Shown here one piece after another: positions 1-8,832 of a stretch of DNA of 64,000 nt. Position 1 is the stretch's first letter, and each line of letters starts with the position of its first letter. The notes beneath the pieces are model-generated. The model worked only from the letters and a program-made list of their open reading frames with translations. It ran no database searches and was not told where the DNA came from. The DNA comes from Enterobacter hormaechei subsp. hoffmannii (GTDB lineage: Bacteria > Pseudomonadota > Gammaproteobacteria > Enterobacterales > Enterobacteriaceae), in assembly GCF_001729745.1 (NCBI RefSeq), contig NZ_CP017186.1, positions 3,720,001 to 3,784,000 on the forward strand, read 5' to 3'. The translations under genes and the position numbers were made by a program.

Positions 1-990
1 GCCCTGCACTTTTTCAGCCAGCGCGCCAAGCACCGCGGAACAATCGGCTATCAACGTGCTATCCATCAGGTAGTTACGGCTGGCTGCCGCCGGGTCGATA
101 TCAATCTGCACGCACGGGGACGGCAGCTCAAGCGTCCAGGAGCGGGTTTCGTTGCTGCGCAGACGTGAACCGGCGACCAGCGTAAAATCACACTGCGCAA
201 TCAGCGCCTCCACCGACGGCGAGTTGTGGAACGCCCGCAGGCTGGCGCGGTGGTCGTCCGGCAGCACGCCGCGCGCGTGGGTGCTGGAAATCACGGTGAT
301 GCCCGCATCCGCCAGTTTTTTCACCGCCTCAGCGCTTCCCAGCGCCCCGCCGCCCAGCCACAGCAGCGGCTGTTTCGCCTGTTTGAGCTGCGCCCACAGC
401 GCGTCAACCATCCCGGTATCCACGGCTGGAACCGATGCCGGTTTGACCGGGGCGGTAACCAGCGACAGCGGAATTTTGGCGCCCTGAATATCAATCGGGA
501 TTTCCACCGAAACCGGTCCGCACGGCGGGGTCTGCGCGTCCTGGATGGCTTTATGCAGAATGGCTATCGCCTGATTCGCATTGCTGATACGGTACGCCCG
601 CTTTGAGCTGGCCTTCAGGAAGGTCAGCTGATCGCGGGTTTCATGGATAAACCCGGTGTCGGCGTCCAGCCAGGCTTTCTCTACCTGCCCGGTTAAATGC
701 AGCAGCGGCGTGCAGGCATTCATCGCTTCCACCAGCGCGCCTACCGCGTTCCCGGCCCCCGCGCCGGTGCTGGTCAGCGCCACGCCGAGGCCGGAAAAGC
801 GCCCGTGAGCATCGGCCATGGTGACGGAACCGGCTTCACCGCGCGCGGGCACAAAGCGGATATTGCCCCGCTGCCCAACCGCATCCGCTATCGGCAGGTT
901 GTGAATGGAGATGACGCCGTAGATGGCCTCAACCTGATACTGCTCCAGCGTTCTGGCGATGGCGTCGCCGACGGTTATCATTTCGCTCAT
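1..990 (-). CDS. ThDP-dependent enzyme, acetolactate synthase/2-oxoacid decarboxylase-like (partial, C-terminus outside window)
   Basis: An open frame runs on the minus strand from ATG at 990 to the left edge (330 codons, no stop), so the C-terminal cofactor-binding part is missing. The N-terminal PYR domain is clear: residues 49-57 read ARGEAGSVT, and E52 is the expected conserved glutamate that activates the thiamine ring. The central domain (about residues 190-320) has the Rossmann-like look of acetolactate synthase relatives. The start has a GGGTGAGC ribosome site and lies 13 bases after the aldehyde dehydrogenase stop, so it is the last visible gene of the catabolic operon. Known family members decarboxylate or carboligate 2-oxoacids; an oxoacid-to-aldehyde step feeding the adjacent dehydrogenase is my inference. 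The exact reaction cannot be read from the sequence. Confidence 0.8.
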   Translation of the reverse strand, partial: MSEMITVGDAIARTLEQYQVEAIYGVISIHNLPIADAVGQRGNIRFVPARGEAGSVTMADAHGRFSGLGVALTSTGAGAGNAVGALVEAMNACTPLLHLTGQVEKAWLDADTGFIHETRDQLTFLKASSKRAYRISNANQAIAILHKAIQDAQTPPCGPVSVEIPIDIQGAKIPLSLVTAPVKPASVPAVDTGMVDALWAQLKQAKQPLLWLGGGALGSAEAVKKLADAGITVISSTHARGVLPDDHRASLRAFHNSPSVEALIAQCDFTLVAGSRLRSNETRSWTLELPSPCVQIDIDPAAASRNYLMDSTLIADCSAVLGALAEKVQG

Positions 991-1003
991 TGCTCACCCT
1001 TTC

Positions 1004-2473
1004 TCAGTCGCACCAATGGTTGACGCTGTTACCCGTCGCCAGATAAATGCTCTTTTGTTGCATCCAGGCTTTCAGCCCCTGGATACCCTTCTCGCGGCCC
1101 AGACCGCTCTCTTTAAAGCCCCCGAACGGGGTCGAAATCGCAAAAACTTTGTAGGTGTTGATCCACACCGTACCGGCCTCCAGCTGCTCGCTGAGGCGCA
1201 GCGCCCGCCCGGTGTCGCGGGTCCAGATCCCTGCCGCCAGGCCGTAGACCGAGTCGTTCGCCTCGCGAATAAGCGCCGCTTCATCGCGAAACGGCATCGC
1301 CACCAGCACCGGGCCGAAGATCTCTTCCTGACATGCGCGGGCGCTGTTGTGTAGCCCTTCGATAATGGTTGGCTGGAAGAAGCTGCCGTTTGCCAGAGCG
1401 GGATCGGCGGGGATCTCGCCGCCGCACAGCACGCGGCCCCCTTCCCGCTTCGCAAGTTCGACGTACTCGATCACGCTCTGGCGATGTTTCTCGCCGATCA
1501 GCGGTCCTACATGCACGCCGTCGGTAAACGGATGCCCGACGCGCAGCCCGCGAGTTAATTCCAGCAGCCTCGCCATCAGCGGGGCGTAAATACTCTCGTG
1601 GATAAACAGCCGCGATCCGGCGATGCACGCCTGCCCCGCCGAGCTGAAAATGCCGTAGCAGATCCCACGCGCCGCCTGTTCGATATCGGCATCCTCGAGC
1701 ACGATAGTCGGCGATTTGCCGCCCAGCTCCAGCGAGGCCGGGATCAGTTTTTCCGCCGCCACGTGCGCCAGATGACGGCCCGTAGTGGTTCCGCCGGTAA
1801 AGGAAATTTTGCGCACGCGAGGATGACGCGCCAGCGCATCACCAATCACCGAGCCTTTGCCCGGCAGCACGCTCAGCAGCCCGGCGGGCAGCCCGGCCTG
1901 TTCAAAAATCCGCGCCAACTCCAGCGCCATCAGCGGCGTGGCTTCGGCGGGCTTGAGGATCACCGCGTTCCCGGCGGCAATCGCCGGTGCGACCTTCTGC
2001 ATTTCGCTGGCAATCGGCGAGTTCCACGGCGTGATGGCCGCCACCACGCCAAGGGGCTCGTAGCGGCTCAGCGTCAGCAGATCCGGCTGGCGCGGTGTCG
2101 GAAGTTCACCCTCCAGCAGCTCGCAGGCGGCGGCAAAGTAGCGCGCCGTTCCCGCCGCGCTCATCACCAGCCCGCACGCTTCCGCCAGCGGCTTGCCGTT
2201 ATCCCGGCTCTGCATCTGCGCCAGTTCATCCACACGGGATTCAATAAGATCCGCCACCTTGTGCAGGATCTTCGCCCGCACGTGCGGCAGGCTGTTACGC
2301 CAGGCGGGATCGCGCCAGGCGCGCTCTCCGGCGTCTACCGCCTCCTCCAGGTCATCCAGACTGGCGGCGTTCAGCGTTGCGTTGATCGACCCGTCTGCCG
2401 GGAAGTGGCTCTGCATCGGGTTACCTCCGCCGTGTCGCCACTGTCCGCCGATAAAAATCTTCAGATCGTCCAT
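1004..2473 (-). CDS. NAD(P)-dependent aldehyde dehydrogenase
   Basis: About 489 residues, the usual length of the ALDH superfamily. The general base glutamate is in LELGGKSPT (about residue 249) and the catalytic cysteine in GQACIAGS (about residue 283). The PWNSP motif near 150 and the SFTGGTTTG loop near 227 also fit. A GTG lies two codons upstream, but ATG at 2473 has a GAGGAG site five bases ahead and is preferred. The gene follows the aspartate-dehydrogenase-like gene by about 10 bases and precedes the ThDP enzyme. Family function is oxidation of an aldehyde to an acid in the cytoplasm. The substrate is unknown, but it is presumably an intermediate of the aromatic or heterocyclic compound this operon degrades. 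Confidence 0.9.
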   Translation of the reverse strand: MDDLKIFIGGQWRHGGGNPMQSHFPADGSINATLNAASLDDLEEAVDAGERAWRDPAWRNSLPHVRAKILHKVADLIESRVDELAQMQSRDNGKPLAEACGLVMSAAGTARYFAAACELLEGELPTPRQPDLLTLSRYEPLGVVAAITPWNSPIASEMQKVAPAIAAGNAVILKPAEATPLMALELARIFEQAGLPAGLLSVLPGKGSVIGDALARHPRVRKISFTGGTTTGRHLAHVAAEKLIPASLELGGKSPTIVLEDADIEQAARGICYGIFSSAGQACIAGSRLFIHESIYAPLMARLLELTRGLRVGHPFTDGVHVGPLIGEKHRQSVIEYVELAKREGGRVLCGGEIPADPALANGSFFQPTIIEGLHNSARACQEEIFGPVLVAMPFRDEAALIREANDSVYGLAAGIWTRDTGRALRLSEQLEAGTVWINTYKVFAISTPFGGFKESGLGREKGIQGLKAWMQQKSIYLATGNSVNHWCD

Positions 2474-2482
2474 CGTCACTCC

Positions 2483-3253
2483 TCAGCTCAGGGCCAGCTC
2501 GCGGCAGGCGCGCACCGCGCTCAGTGCCGCCAGGGTGGAGGTTTTAGGGTTAGACGCCAGCGGCAGCCCGCTCAGCTCCAGATGGAATTCGCCAAACAGC
2601 CCTTCGACGTGCAGCGTGTGGGTGTTACGTTTCGTTGCCGGGTCAACCATCAGCTGCACGCGGGTGTCATCCATCCCGACGCCGCCGAGCGCCACGGTCG
2701 CCGCTACGTTGGCGTTCGCCGGGAACAGCCGCGCCGCCTCGCGGGCGCTGCCTTCAAAAAAGACCTTTGCCTCTGACACCGCATTCAGATCGATAAGCTG
2801 CTCGGCATAGCTGCCGCGCCAGCTGGCCGGGCTTTTACGGGACTGATAAGTGACGCGTTCAAGCCCACCCTCTTTCGCTGCCGCCAGCCCGTCGATACCG
2901 GCCACTGCACCGGAAAGCAGAGTCAGTTTTCCGCCCGCCGCGAGCAGGCGCTGCTCCAGCGCGCTGTCCGCCAGCGCGCCGGTGGAAATGACGGCCAGAT
3001 GCCAGCCGCGATGCAGGATCTCTTCCCCGTACTGGGCCACCGCCTGCTGGCTGGCGCATTCCAGCACCAGATCCGGCGTTTGCGCGCACGCCATTGGCGA
3101 CGTCAGCGCCTCGACCGCATCGCCAAACTGGTCGTGAATGGCGGCATGGTGAGATGCGCGCGCCACGATCCAGCCGATAGCCACACCGGCGGGCAGGCGC
3201 TCAATCACCGCCTGCGCCATGGCACCAAAACCAATCAACATTACCTTTTTCAT
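2483..3253 (-). CDS. Aspartate dehydrogenase-like NAD(P) oxidoreductase (NadX family)
   Basis: A 256-residue protein beginning MKKVMLIGFGAMAQAV, a Rossmann GxGxxA-type dinucleotide site. It resembles the DUF108/L-aspartate dehydrogenase family, including the conserved STGAL region (about residues 90-94) and a C-terminal half with NANVAATVAL and NTHTLHVEG. Known members interconvert aspartate and iminosuccinate, and in some bacteria supply NAD synthesis. Placement in a ring-degradation operon suggests that it works here on an amino or imino intermediate, or removes nitrogen; that is inference. An AAGGAC site lies seven bases before the ATG, and the gene is packed about 10 bases after the SDR gene. 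Confidence 0.8.
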   Translation of the reverse strand: MKKVMLIGFGAMAQAVIERLPAGVAIGWIVARASHHAAIHDQFGDAVEALTSPMACAQTPDLVLECASQQAVAQYGEEILHRGWHLAVISTGALADSALEQRLLAAGGKLTLLSGAVAGIDGLAAAKEGGLERVTYQSRKSPASWRGSYAEQLIDLNAVSEAKVFFEGSAREAARLFPANANVAATVALGGVGMDDTRVQLMVDPATKRNTHTLHVEGLFGEFHLELSGLPLASNPKTSTLAALSAVRACRELALS

Positions 3254-3262
3254 GATGCGTCC

Positions 3263-4057
3263 TTACAGATGGCGACAGAAGCCGCCGGAAACGTCCAGTG
3301 CGGCGCCGGTGGTAAACGAGGCCAGCGGCGAGGCGAGGAACAGCAGCGCCTGCGCGGGCTCCTGCGGCTTGCCGAGGCGCGCCATTGGAATGCCGCGCTT
3401 GCGCGCGATATCCGCCGTCCACTCCGGCCAGCTCTGGCTTTTGTCCGCCCGGTTTTCAAAGCGGCGCTGCCACTGGCCGGACTCCACCATGCCGAGCAAA
3501 ATGGAATTGACGCGAATGCCTTTACCCACCAGCTCTTTCGAGAGCGTCAGCGTCATGTTCAGCAGCGCGGCACGAGCAGCGGAGGTAGCGATCATGTGCT
3601 CCTCCGGCTGTAGCGCCAGCAGGGAGTTGACGCAGGTAACAGAGGCAATGTCTGACTGCTCCAGCAGCGGCTGAAACGCCTGCACCGGATTGATGACGCC
3701 AAACAGCTTCAGCTCTGCCTCGTGCAGCCACGCCTCGCGCGGGGTGTCATGGAAGTGCGCCACGTAGCCCTGCCCGGCGTTGTTGATCAGCAGATCAGCC
3801 GCGCCAAAGCGCGCCTGCACCGCATCCGCAAAGGCCTGAACCTCGTCGGCATTCAGCACGTCGCAGCGGTAAGAAAAAATCTCCCCGTGGGGGAATTCGT
3901 TTTGCAGCGTCGCATGGGCGCTGGCGAGCCGATCCGGGTCACGGCCGCAGAAGGCGACTTTCGCCCCTTCACCCAGCAGCAGGCGCAGCGTTTCAAAGCC
4001 AATGCCAGAAGAACCGCCGGTGACTACCGCTACGCGCCCGTCAATTTGTGCATTCAT
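3263..4057 (-). CDS. Short-chain dehydrogenase/reductase family protein with atypical active site
   Basis: A 264-residue SDR. The cofactor motif TGGSSGIG (13-20), the structural NNAG (92-95) and the conserved serine (S145 in VNSLL) are present. Where the catalytic YxxxK normally sits, the sequence reads T158-S-A-A-R162, so both catalytic tyrosine and lysine are replaced. Other SDR subfamilies with such a TSAAR segment exist, so this may be a lineage trait rather than decay. The frame is intact and overlaps the end of the alpha/beta hydrolase gene by 17 bases, indicating translational coupling. It may catalyse a different reaction from ordinary SDRs, or act as a non-redox partner; the sequence does not decide. 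Confidence 0.85.
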   Translation of the reverse strand: MNAQIDGRVAVVTGGSSGIGFETLRLLLGEGAKVAFCGRDPDRLASAHATLQNEFPHGEIFSYRCDVLNADEVQAFADAVQARFGAADLLINNAGQGYVAHFHDTPREAWLHEAELKLFGVINPVQAFQPLLEQSDIASVTCVNSLLALQPEEHMIATSAARAALLNMTLTLSKELVGKGIRVNSILLGMVESGQWQRRFENRADKSQSWPEWTADIARKRGIPMARLGKPQEPAQALLFLASPLASFTTGAALDVSGGFCRHL

Positions 4058-4811
4058 CGCGCACCTCTTCGTTAATGCGTAAAAGCTGTTGGTTGAAAAA
4101 CACGTCGTTATCGAGATAGCTGGCGTGCCCGGCCTGCGGAATGGTGGTAAACGGCATGCCGTAGCGCAGCGCCAGCCCCTGCACCAGTTCGGGCTGCGTT
4201 ATCGCGTCCTGCTCGCCACACCAGACTTCAAACGTGCCGGCGTATCGTTTAAGCCAGCCGTGAATGTCGTCATGCGCCAGCATCCACGCGGCTGCAAGGT
4301 AGCCTTCCGGGCGCAGCGTGCGCATGCCCGCCGCGACGGTGGCGATATCTTCCGCGCGCGCGCCGGGGCGCAACAGCTTCGCGGCGCGGGTCTGGGCGAG
4401 GATTTCGCCGCCCAACGCCATCTGCTGCTCGCGGTTGCGCCAGACCTGCTCCCGCTGCTCCGGCGCGGCATTGCCGTAGCCCTGCGCAGCGTCGGCCAGT
4501 ACAAGATGAATGACGCGATCCGGGAACTTCGCCGCAAAGGCACTTGCGACCAGTGCCCCCAGGGAATGGCCCACCAGCACCGCCTGCCAGACACCGGCGC
4601 GATCCAGCATCGCCGCCAGCACGTCGGCGTAATCCCCCGCGTTTGCCCGCGCGACGGCCAGCATCGGGCTTTCGCCATAACCGGGCATGTCCCACGCCAG
4701 CACGCGAAAACCGTTCAGTGCCATCTGCTTGTGCCAGGACGCAGCGCCAGAGCTGATCCCGTGTAGCAGCATCAGCGGAATGCCGCTTCCCTGTTCACGA
4801 AAACCCGTCAT
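4041..4811 (-). CDS. Alpha/beta-fold hydrolase, ring-cleavage-product hydrolase type
   Basis: A 256-residue alpha/beta hydrolase. The oxyanion segment LLHGISSG is near residue 16, the nucleophile elbow GHSLG places the serine at 83, the acid is probably the aspartate in GEQDAI, and the histidine is in AGHASY near the C-terminus, so the triad is complete. Length and layout match hydrolases such as those that split carbon-carbon bonds of meta-cleavage products, or 3-oxoadipate enol-lactonases. It lies downstream of the cupin and upstream of the atypical SDR. In a cluster with an extradiol-type dioxygenase, hydrolysis of the ring-opened product is the obvious guess, but substrate and bond type are not shown. 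Confidence 0.85.
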   Translation of the reverse strand: MTGFREQGSGIPLMLLHGISSGAASWHKQMALNGFRVLAWDMPGYGESPMLAVARANAGDYADVLAAMLDRAGVWQAVLVGHSLGALVASAFAAKFPDRVIHLVLADAAQGYGNAAPEQREQVWRNREQQMALGGEILAQTRAAKLLRPGARAEDIATVAAGMRTLRPEGYLAAAWMLAHDDIHGWLKRYAGTFEVWCGEQDAITQPELVQGLALRYGMPFTTIPQAGHASYLDNDVFFNQQLLRINEEVRDECTN

Positions 4812-4820
4812 GGCGCCCCC

Positions 4821-5351
4821 TTAGTTCCGCTTCACTTTCGAGAGCGGATGGTCGGACGGATAGGTCGGGATTTCCGGCTTGTTGGTCCCCAGCATGACGC
4901 ACATCAGCGCCTCTTCTTCCCCGTGGTTAAACAGGCCGCGATAGATGCCCGGCGGGACGGAGATCAGGTCACGCTCGCGCAGCACGGTTTCGGTGTAGTT
5001 GTCGCCGTCCTGGATCATCAGCGTGATCTGCCCCTTGAGCATGAAGAACACCTCTTCCACGTCGTCGTGCAGGTGCAGCGGCCCTTCGCACTTCGACGGC
5101 AGTACCATGGTCGAGAAGGTAAAATGGTCCGCCTGCACGGTGTTGGTGTCGTTCGCTACGCCGGTTGCGCCGGTGCCGATGTAGCGCATCTGCGCCCGGC
5201 GGTATTTCGGGTCAAAATCGGCCTGGAACTTCAGCGCGTTCCAGTCGTATTTACGGCCTTCGAAGCGCGCGATGCGCGACTCGACCCACTCCTCCATCGT
5301 CAGATGGTCAGGTTTGATGCCCGTTTTGTGGGTTACGGTTGAATCAGTCAT
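4821..5351 (-). CDS. Cupin-domain protein
   Basis: A 176-residue single-domain protein. The cupin metal motif is visible as GPLHLHDDVEEVFF (about residues 92-105), with HxH plus a glutamate, and the second motif PPGIYRGLFNHG lies about 30 residues further on, where the histidine would complete a 3-His/1-Glu site. Cupins include dioxygenases, isomerases and decarboxylases acting on small acids; no reaction can be assigned. The start has a GAGGAGAG site. It lies between the transporter and the alpha/beta hydrolase in the catabolic operon and could open a ring or process an intermediate (inference). Confidence 0.82.
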   Translation of the reverse strand: MTDSTVTHKTGIKPDHLTMEEWVESRIARFEGRKYDWNALKFQADFDPKYRRAQMRYIGTGATGVANDTNTVQADHFTFSTMVLPSKCEGPLHLHDDVEEVFFMLKGQITLMIQDGDNYTETVLRERDLISVPPGIYRGLFNHGEEEALMCVMLGTNKPEIPTYPSDHPLSKVKRN

Positions 5352-5361
5352 GACACTCTCC

Positions 5362-6618
5362 TCAGTAACGTCTCAGCAGCGGCAGTAACAGGACGCAGCC
5401 CACCGCCGCCATCACCGCCAGAAAAATCAGCCCGGAATCCATGCTGTGGGTGAAGGCGATAAGCGCGCCCATCACCGCCGGCGACAGCGCGCCTGCAAAG
5501 TTTCCCAGCCCGTTGAAAATGCCGCCCGCCGTGGCGCTCACCCGGGGATGGGTGGCCTTCGCCAGCAGGGCGAAAATGTTGGGCGCGCCGGTGCCCCACA
5601 TAAAGGTGCTGAAGCTCATCGCCGCGATGACGGCGAGCGGGGTATCGAGGTGCATCACAGCCGCCAGCCCCACCGCCGCCCCCGCCATCGAGATAAAGCA
5701 GGCCGCCGCGCGCTTATCGACCCTGTCCGAGAGCCACGCGCCAATCACTTCCCCCGCCAGCATGGCGATGAACGGCATCGACGACAGCCAGCCTGCATGC
5801 TCAAGGTGAATGCCTTTGCCTTTGATCAGGTAGCCCGGCAGCCAGCCGTTGATGCCCCACAGGTAGGTCAGGAACGCGATGTTAAAGATGCAGATGATCC
5901 AGAAGTGCGGGCTGACGAACAGCTCGCGCCGCGCGGCACGCCGCTCGTCCTGTGACGCCTGCGAAGTGCCGGGTTTAGCCTCCAGACGGATCCCGCGCAG
6001 GCCGATGCGTACAAAGATAAGCACCGGCACGGTAAGCATGGCCATGACAAAGAAGGTGCTCTGCCAGCCGAAGGTGTTCAGCAGCCAGAGGGAGAGCGGG
6101 AAGCCAATTGCCGCCCCTACCGGTGTGCCCAGCAGCCACAGCATGGTGGCGCGCGCCTGCAGATGCTGCGGGAAGTTGTGGCGCACGATGGCGAAAGCCA
6201 GCGGGAACAGCGGCCCTTCCGCCACGCCCAGCAGGATGCGCAGGACGATCATCAGCGTGTAGTTATGGGTAAAGCCCATCGCCACCATCAGCACGCACCA
6301 CACAGCCATCATCCCGGTGAGCAGGCGCAGCGGCGCGATTTTGTCGCCTAAACCGCTCAAAAATACCGACGAAAAGCCGTAGCTCAGCAGGAAGGCGCTC
6401 ATCAATATGCCGAGGCGCGTGGTGTCGAAATCAATGCCCATCGCCTGCTGGAAATGGGTATCCGAAAAGAGCGCCGCGATGCTGATTTTGTCGAAAAACG
6501 CCAGCAGCACGCAGGCCAGCAGCGACAACGGGATGGCCCAGCGCACCGCTTTTTCGGGCGTGCGGGTCCCCTCACCGCTCGCCTCAACCGGCGCGGTGTT
6601 CGTCTCTAGTGTGGTCAT
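5362..6618 (-). CDS. MFS transporter, aromatic acid/anion-cation symporter type
   Basis: A 418-residue major facilitator protein with about 12 hydrophobic segments and a charged N-terminal tail of about 28 residues. The loop between helices 2 and 3 contains SGLGDKIAPLRLL, matching the family's G-x-L-x-D-R/K signature. Loops and length suggest the ACS family, which imports organic acids by proton symport. A GGGGGAG site precedes ATG 6618. Embedded between the reductase and cupin genes, it probably imports the operon's substrate across the inner membrane. A second, broken MFS gene lies at the other end of the cluster. Confidence 0.85.
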   Translation of the reverse strand: MTTLETNTAPVEASGEGTRTPEKAVRWAIPLSLLACVLLAFFDKISIAALFSDTHFQQAMGIDFDTTRLGILMSAFLLSYGFSSVFLSGLGDKIAPLRLLTGMMAVWCVLMVAMGFTHNYTLMIVLRILLGVAEGPLFPLAFAIVRHNFPQHLQARATMLWLLGTPVGAAIGFPLSLWLLNTFGWQSTFFVMAMLTVPVLIFVRIGLRGIRLEAKPGTSQASQDERRAARRELFVSPHFWIICIFNIAFLTYLWGINGWLPGYLIKGKGIHLEHAGWLSSMPFIAMLAGEVIGAWLSDRVDKRAAACFISMAGAAVGLAAVMHLDTPLAVIAAMSFSTFMWGTGAPNIFALLAKATHPRVSATAGGIFNGLGNFAGALSPAVMGALIAFTHSMDSGLIFLAVMAAVGCVLLLPLLRRY

Positions 6619-6643
6619 CTCTCCCCCTACGGGTGCGGGTTAG

Positions 6644-7831
6644 CTATCGCAGTGACATCAGTGAAAATGTCGGGTCGGCAAGCGGTACGTTCGACAGATC
6701 CCGCCCCGCCGCCATCCAGCGCTTCGCCAGCTTGACGGTGCGCGCATCGTTGAACGCTACCAGCTGCGTCAGCCGCCCGTTTTCATCCAGCGAGAAGAAC
6801 AGCGCATCTTCACGCACTATCGTTTTACTCTCCGGCTGCGGAATACCGAGGATCTGAATATTGTGCTGATATTGATCCGACCACAGCCACGGCGCGTCGT
6901 CATAACCTGGCGCATCGGGGTTGAGCATCGCTTTCGCCGTCGCCACCGCCTGATTCTGGGCGAAGGCCCAGGACTGGATGCACAGGCCGTAGTGATGGTG
7001 CTGGGCCACATCGCCAGCGGCAAAGATGAATGGATCCGAGGTGCGTCCATGGGCATCCACCACGATCCCGCGCCCGGTTTTCAGCCCCGCATCAAGCGCC
7101 AGCTCCAGATTGAGATCGACGCCGATCCCGACCACGACCGTATCAAAGGTTTCACGGTTGCCGTCGCAGTGGATGACCGGCAGGCCATTATCGTCCTCCA
7201 GCTCCAGCACGCCGCAGCCGGTACGGATCTCCACCCCCTGCTCGCGGTGGATGGCCTCCAGGCGCTGCGACACCTCGCCGCTCACCGAGCGCATGCACAG
7301 CGCAGGCTGCTGCTCGAATAGCGCGACCGCTACGCCGCTTTTCCGCGCGGAAGCGGCAATCTCAAGGCCAATCCAGCCGCCGCCGATAATCGCCAGTTTG
7401 TGACTTTCCGACAGGCGACTTTTCAGGCGCTGCGCGTCCTGCCAGTGGCGCAGGGTGTAGACCTGCGGATGGCTGGCCCACGCCTGCGAAGGCAGGCGCG
7501 CCCGCCCGCCGGTAGCGATTAAAAGGATGTTGTAACTAAGACGTTCGCCGTTGCTTAAACGCACGATTTTCTCTTCACGATCGACTGATTCAGCACGCAG
7601 CGGGCGGTACCAGATCAGGTTCAGTGCCTGCTGCGCTTCTTCGCTAAACAGCCGCGGAAGCGCGGAGTCCGGCTCCAGCAGAGACGCTTTTGACAGCGGC
7701 GGCCGCTCGTAGAAATCCCATTCCTCTTCCGCCACCACGCAAATCTCGCCGTCGAAGCCCTCGTCACGCAGGGTTTTCGCCGCCCAGCCGCCCGCCTGGC
7801 CGCCGCCGATAATGACAATGCGCGATGTCAT
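6644..7831 (-). CDS. FAD-dependent ferredoxin reductase of the Rieske oxygenase system
   Basis: A 395-residue pyridine-nucleotide-disulfide-type oxidoreductase. The FAD motif is GGGQAGGWAA near residue 8, and the NAD(P) motif GGGWIGLEIA is near 150. A third conserved region, FAAGDVAQ near 270, binds FAD. Its size and architecture match the reductases that pass electrons from NADH to a Rieske ferredoxin (HcaD and BphA4 type). ATGA overlap with the dioxygenase gene indicates coupling. With the ferredoxin (11721-12044) and oxygenase (10383-11405) it makes a complete three-component electron chain in the cytoplasm. Confidence 0.9.
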   Translation of the reverse strand: MTSRIVIIGGGQAGGWAAKTLRDEGFDGEICVVAEEEWDFYERPPLSKASLLEPDSALPRLFSEEAQQALNLIWYRPLRAESVDREEKIVRLSNGERLSYNILLIATGGRARLPSQAWASHPQVYTLRHWQDAQRLKSRLSESHKLAIIGGGWIGLEIAASARKSGVAVALFEQQPALCMRSVSGEVSQRLEAIHREQGVEIRTGCGVLELEDDNGLPVIHCDGNRETFDTVVVGIGVDLNLELALDAGLKTGRGIVVDAHGRTSDPFIFAAGDVAQHHHYGLCIQSWAFAQNQAVATAKAMLNPDAPGYDDAPWLWSDQYQHNIQILGIPQPESKTIVREDALFFSLDENGRLTQLVAFNDARTVKLAKRWMAAGRDLSNVPLADPTFSLMSLR

Positions 7832-8754
7832 ACCGCCTCCGGCTTTTTCTGCTGACGGCGCGTGTCGTGGTCAATCCCGCCCTCCACCGCCCATTCGGTA
7901 AAGGAGACCAGGGAGTGCTCCAGCTCACGCGGCTGCCAGTTTTCGGTCAGGTAGTCGTCGTTGGTGTAATACTCAAACGCGCCGCCGGTCGGGCTGTTGA
8001 CGTACCAGAAGTACGCCGACGACACCGGATGACGGCCCGGCCCGATAAAAGTGCTCCAGTCATGTTTATTCATCGCGATACCGCCGCCGATCACCTCGTG
8101 GATGTCGCGCACGGTGAAGGCCACATGGTTGAGGCCGCGCTTGCGGTTCGGCAGTTGCAGCAAGAACAGGTTGTGATGGCCGCCACGCGCCCCGCAGCGC
8201 AGGAACACGGCGCGGTTGATATAGCGATCCGAGACCTGGAAGCCGAGCACCTCGCGGTAGAATTTCTCCACTGCCGCCAGCTCTTCCACGAAGAACACCA
8301 CATGCCCCACGTTGATCGGCTGGGCGCGATCGTAAACCGGGCTGGGCGTGTCGATACGGCGGGCGTCGCCCCACTGGTTTATTGGCTCGACGTTAAGCTC
8401 CACGTCGGTCTGCTGGGTCACCTGCACGCGCAGCGTCATGCCGTTCGGATCCAGGCATTCCAGCGCGTCGCCCACTTCACGAAAACCTGGCTGTTGCGCC
8501 AGCTTCGGGCGCAGCGCATCCAGCTCAGACTGGCTGGCAACCGCCCAGGTCATGCGGCGCAGAGTGTTGCCCGCTTCAAACGCGGGCGGCAGGTCGGGGC
8601 TGTCGATCGGGTTAAGCTCCACGCGCGCGCCGCTCAGGGTGGTGAAACGCTGGCCGCTGGCATCGCCCGTCAGGCCAAAATCACGCATAAATTTGGCGCA
8701 GTGCGTCAGGTCTTCCACACCAAATTCCAGCTTTTCAATTCCGGTTATACTCAT
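7828..8754 (-). CDS. VOC-family ring-cleavage (type I extradiol-type) dioxygenase
   Basis: A 308-residue two-domain vicinal oxygen chelate protein. The 2-His-1-carboxylate metal site is visible: H151 (GHVVFF), H210 (LNHVAF) and E261 (FEYYT), all in the C-terminal domain as in catechol 2,3-dioxygenases. A longer start exists (TTG or ATG codons upstream), but ATG 8754 is chosen because GAGG lies nine bases ahead at 8764-8767. It follows the IclR gene by about 80 bases and overlaps the reductase gene by four. Expected role is oxygen-dependent opening of a dihydroxylated ring. Substrate unknown; the sequence is only broadly similar to the classical catechol or biphenyl enzymes. Confidence 0.87.
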   Translation of the reverse strand: MSITGIEKLEFGVEDLTHCAKFMRDFGLTGDASGQRFTTLSGARVELNPIDSPDLPPAFEAGNTLRRMTWAVASQSELDALRPKLAQQPGFREVGDALECLDPNGMTLRVQVTQQTDVELNVEPINQWGDARRIDTPSPVYDRAQPINVGHVVFFVEELAAVEKFYREVLGFQVSDRYINRAVFLRCGARGGHHNLFLLQLPNRKRGLNHVAFTVRDIHEVIGGGIAMNKHDWSTFIGPGRHPVSSAYFWYVNSPTGGAFEYYTNDDYLTENWQPRELEHSLVSFTEWAVEGGIDHDTRRQQKKPEAV

Positions 8755-8832
8755 CGTTCGTTGCCTCATCTGGCCCAGATTGGGCGTAAAACATGCCCGA
8801 CGCAGTCAAGCGCCTGACGTTAACTCACTGAT

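Noticed and set aside
1598..2776. 392-codon plus-strand frame across the ALDH and NadX-like genes
   Set aside because: Crosses two real genes antisense; composition is that of a shadow.
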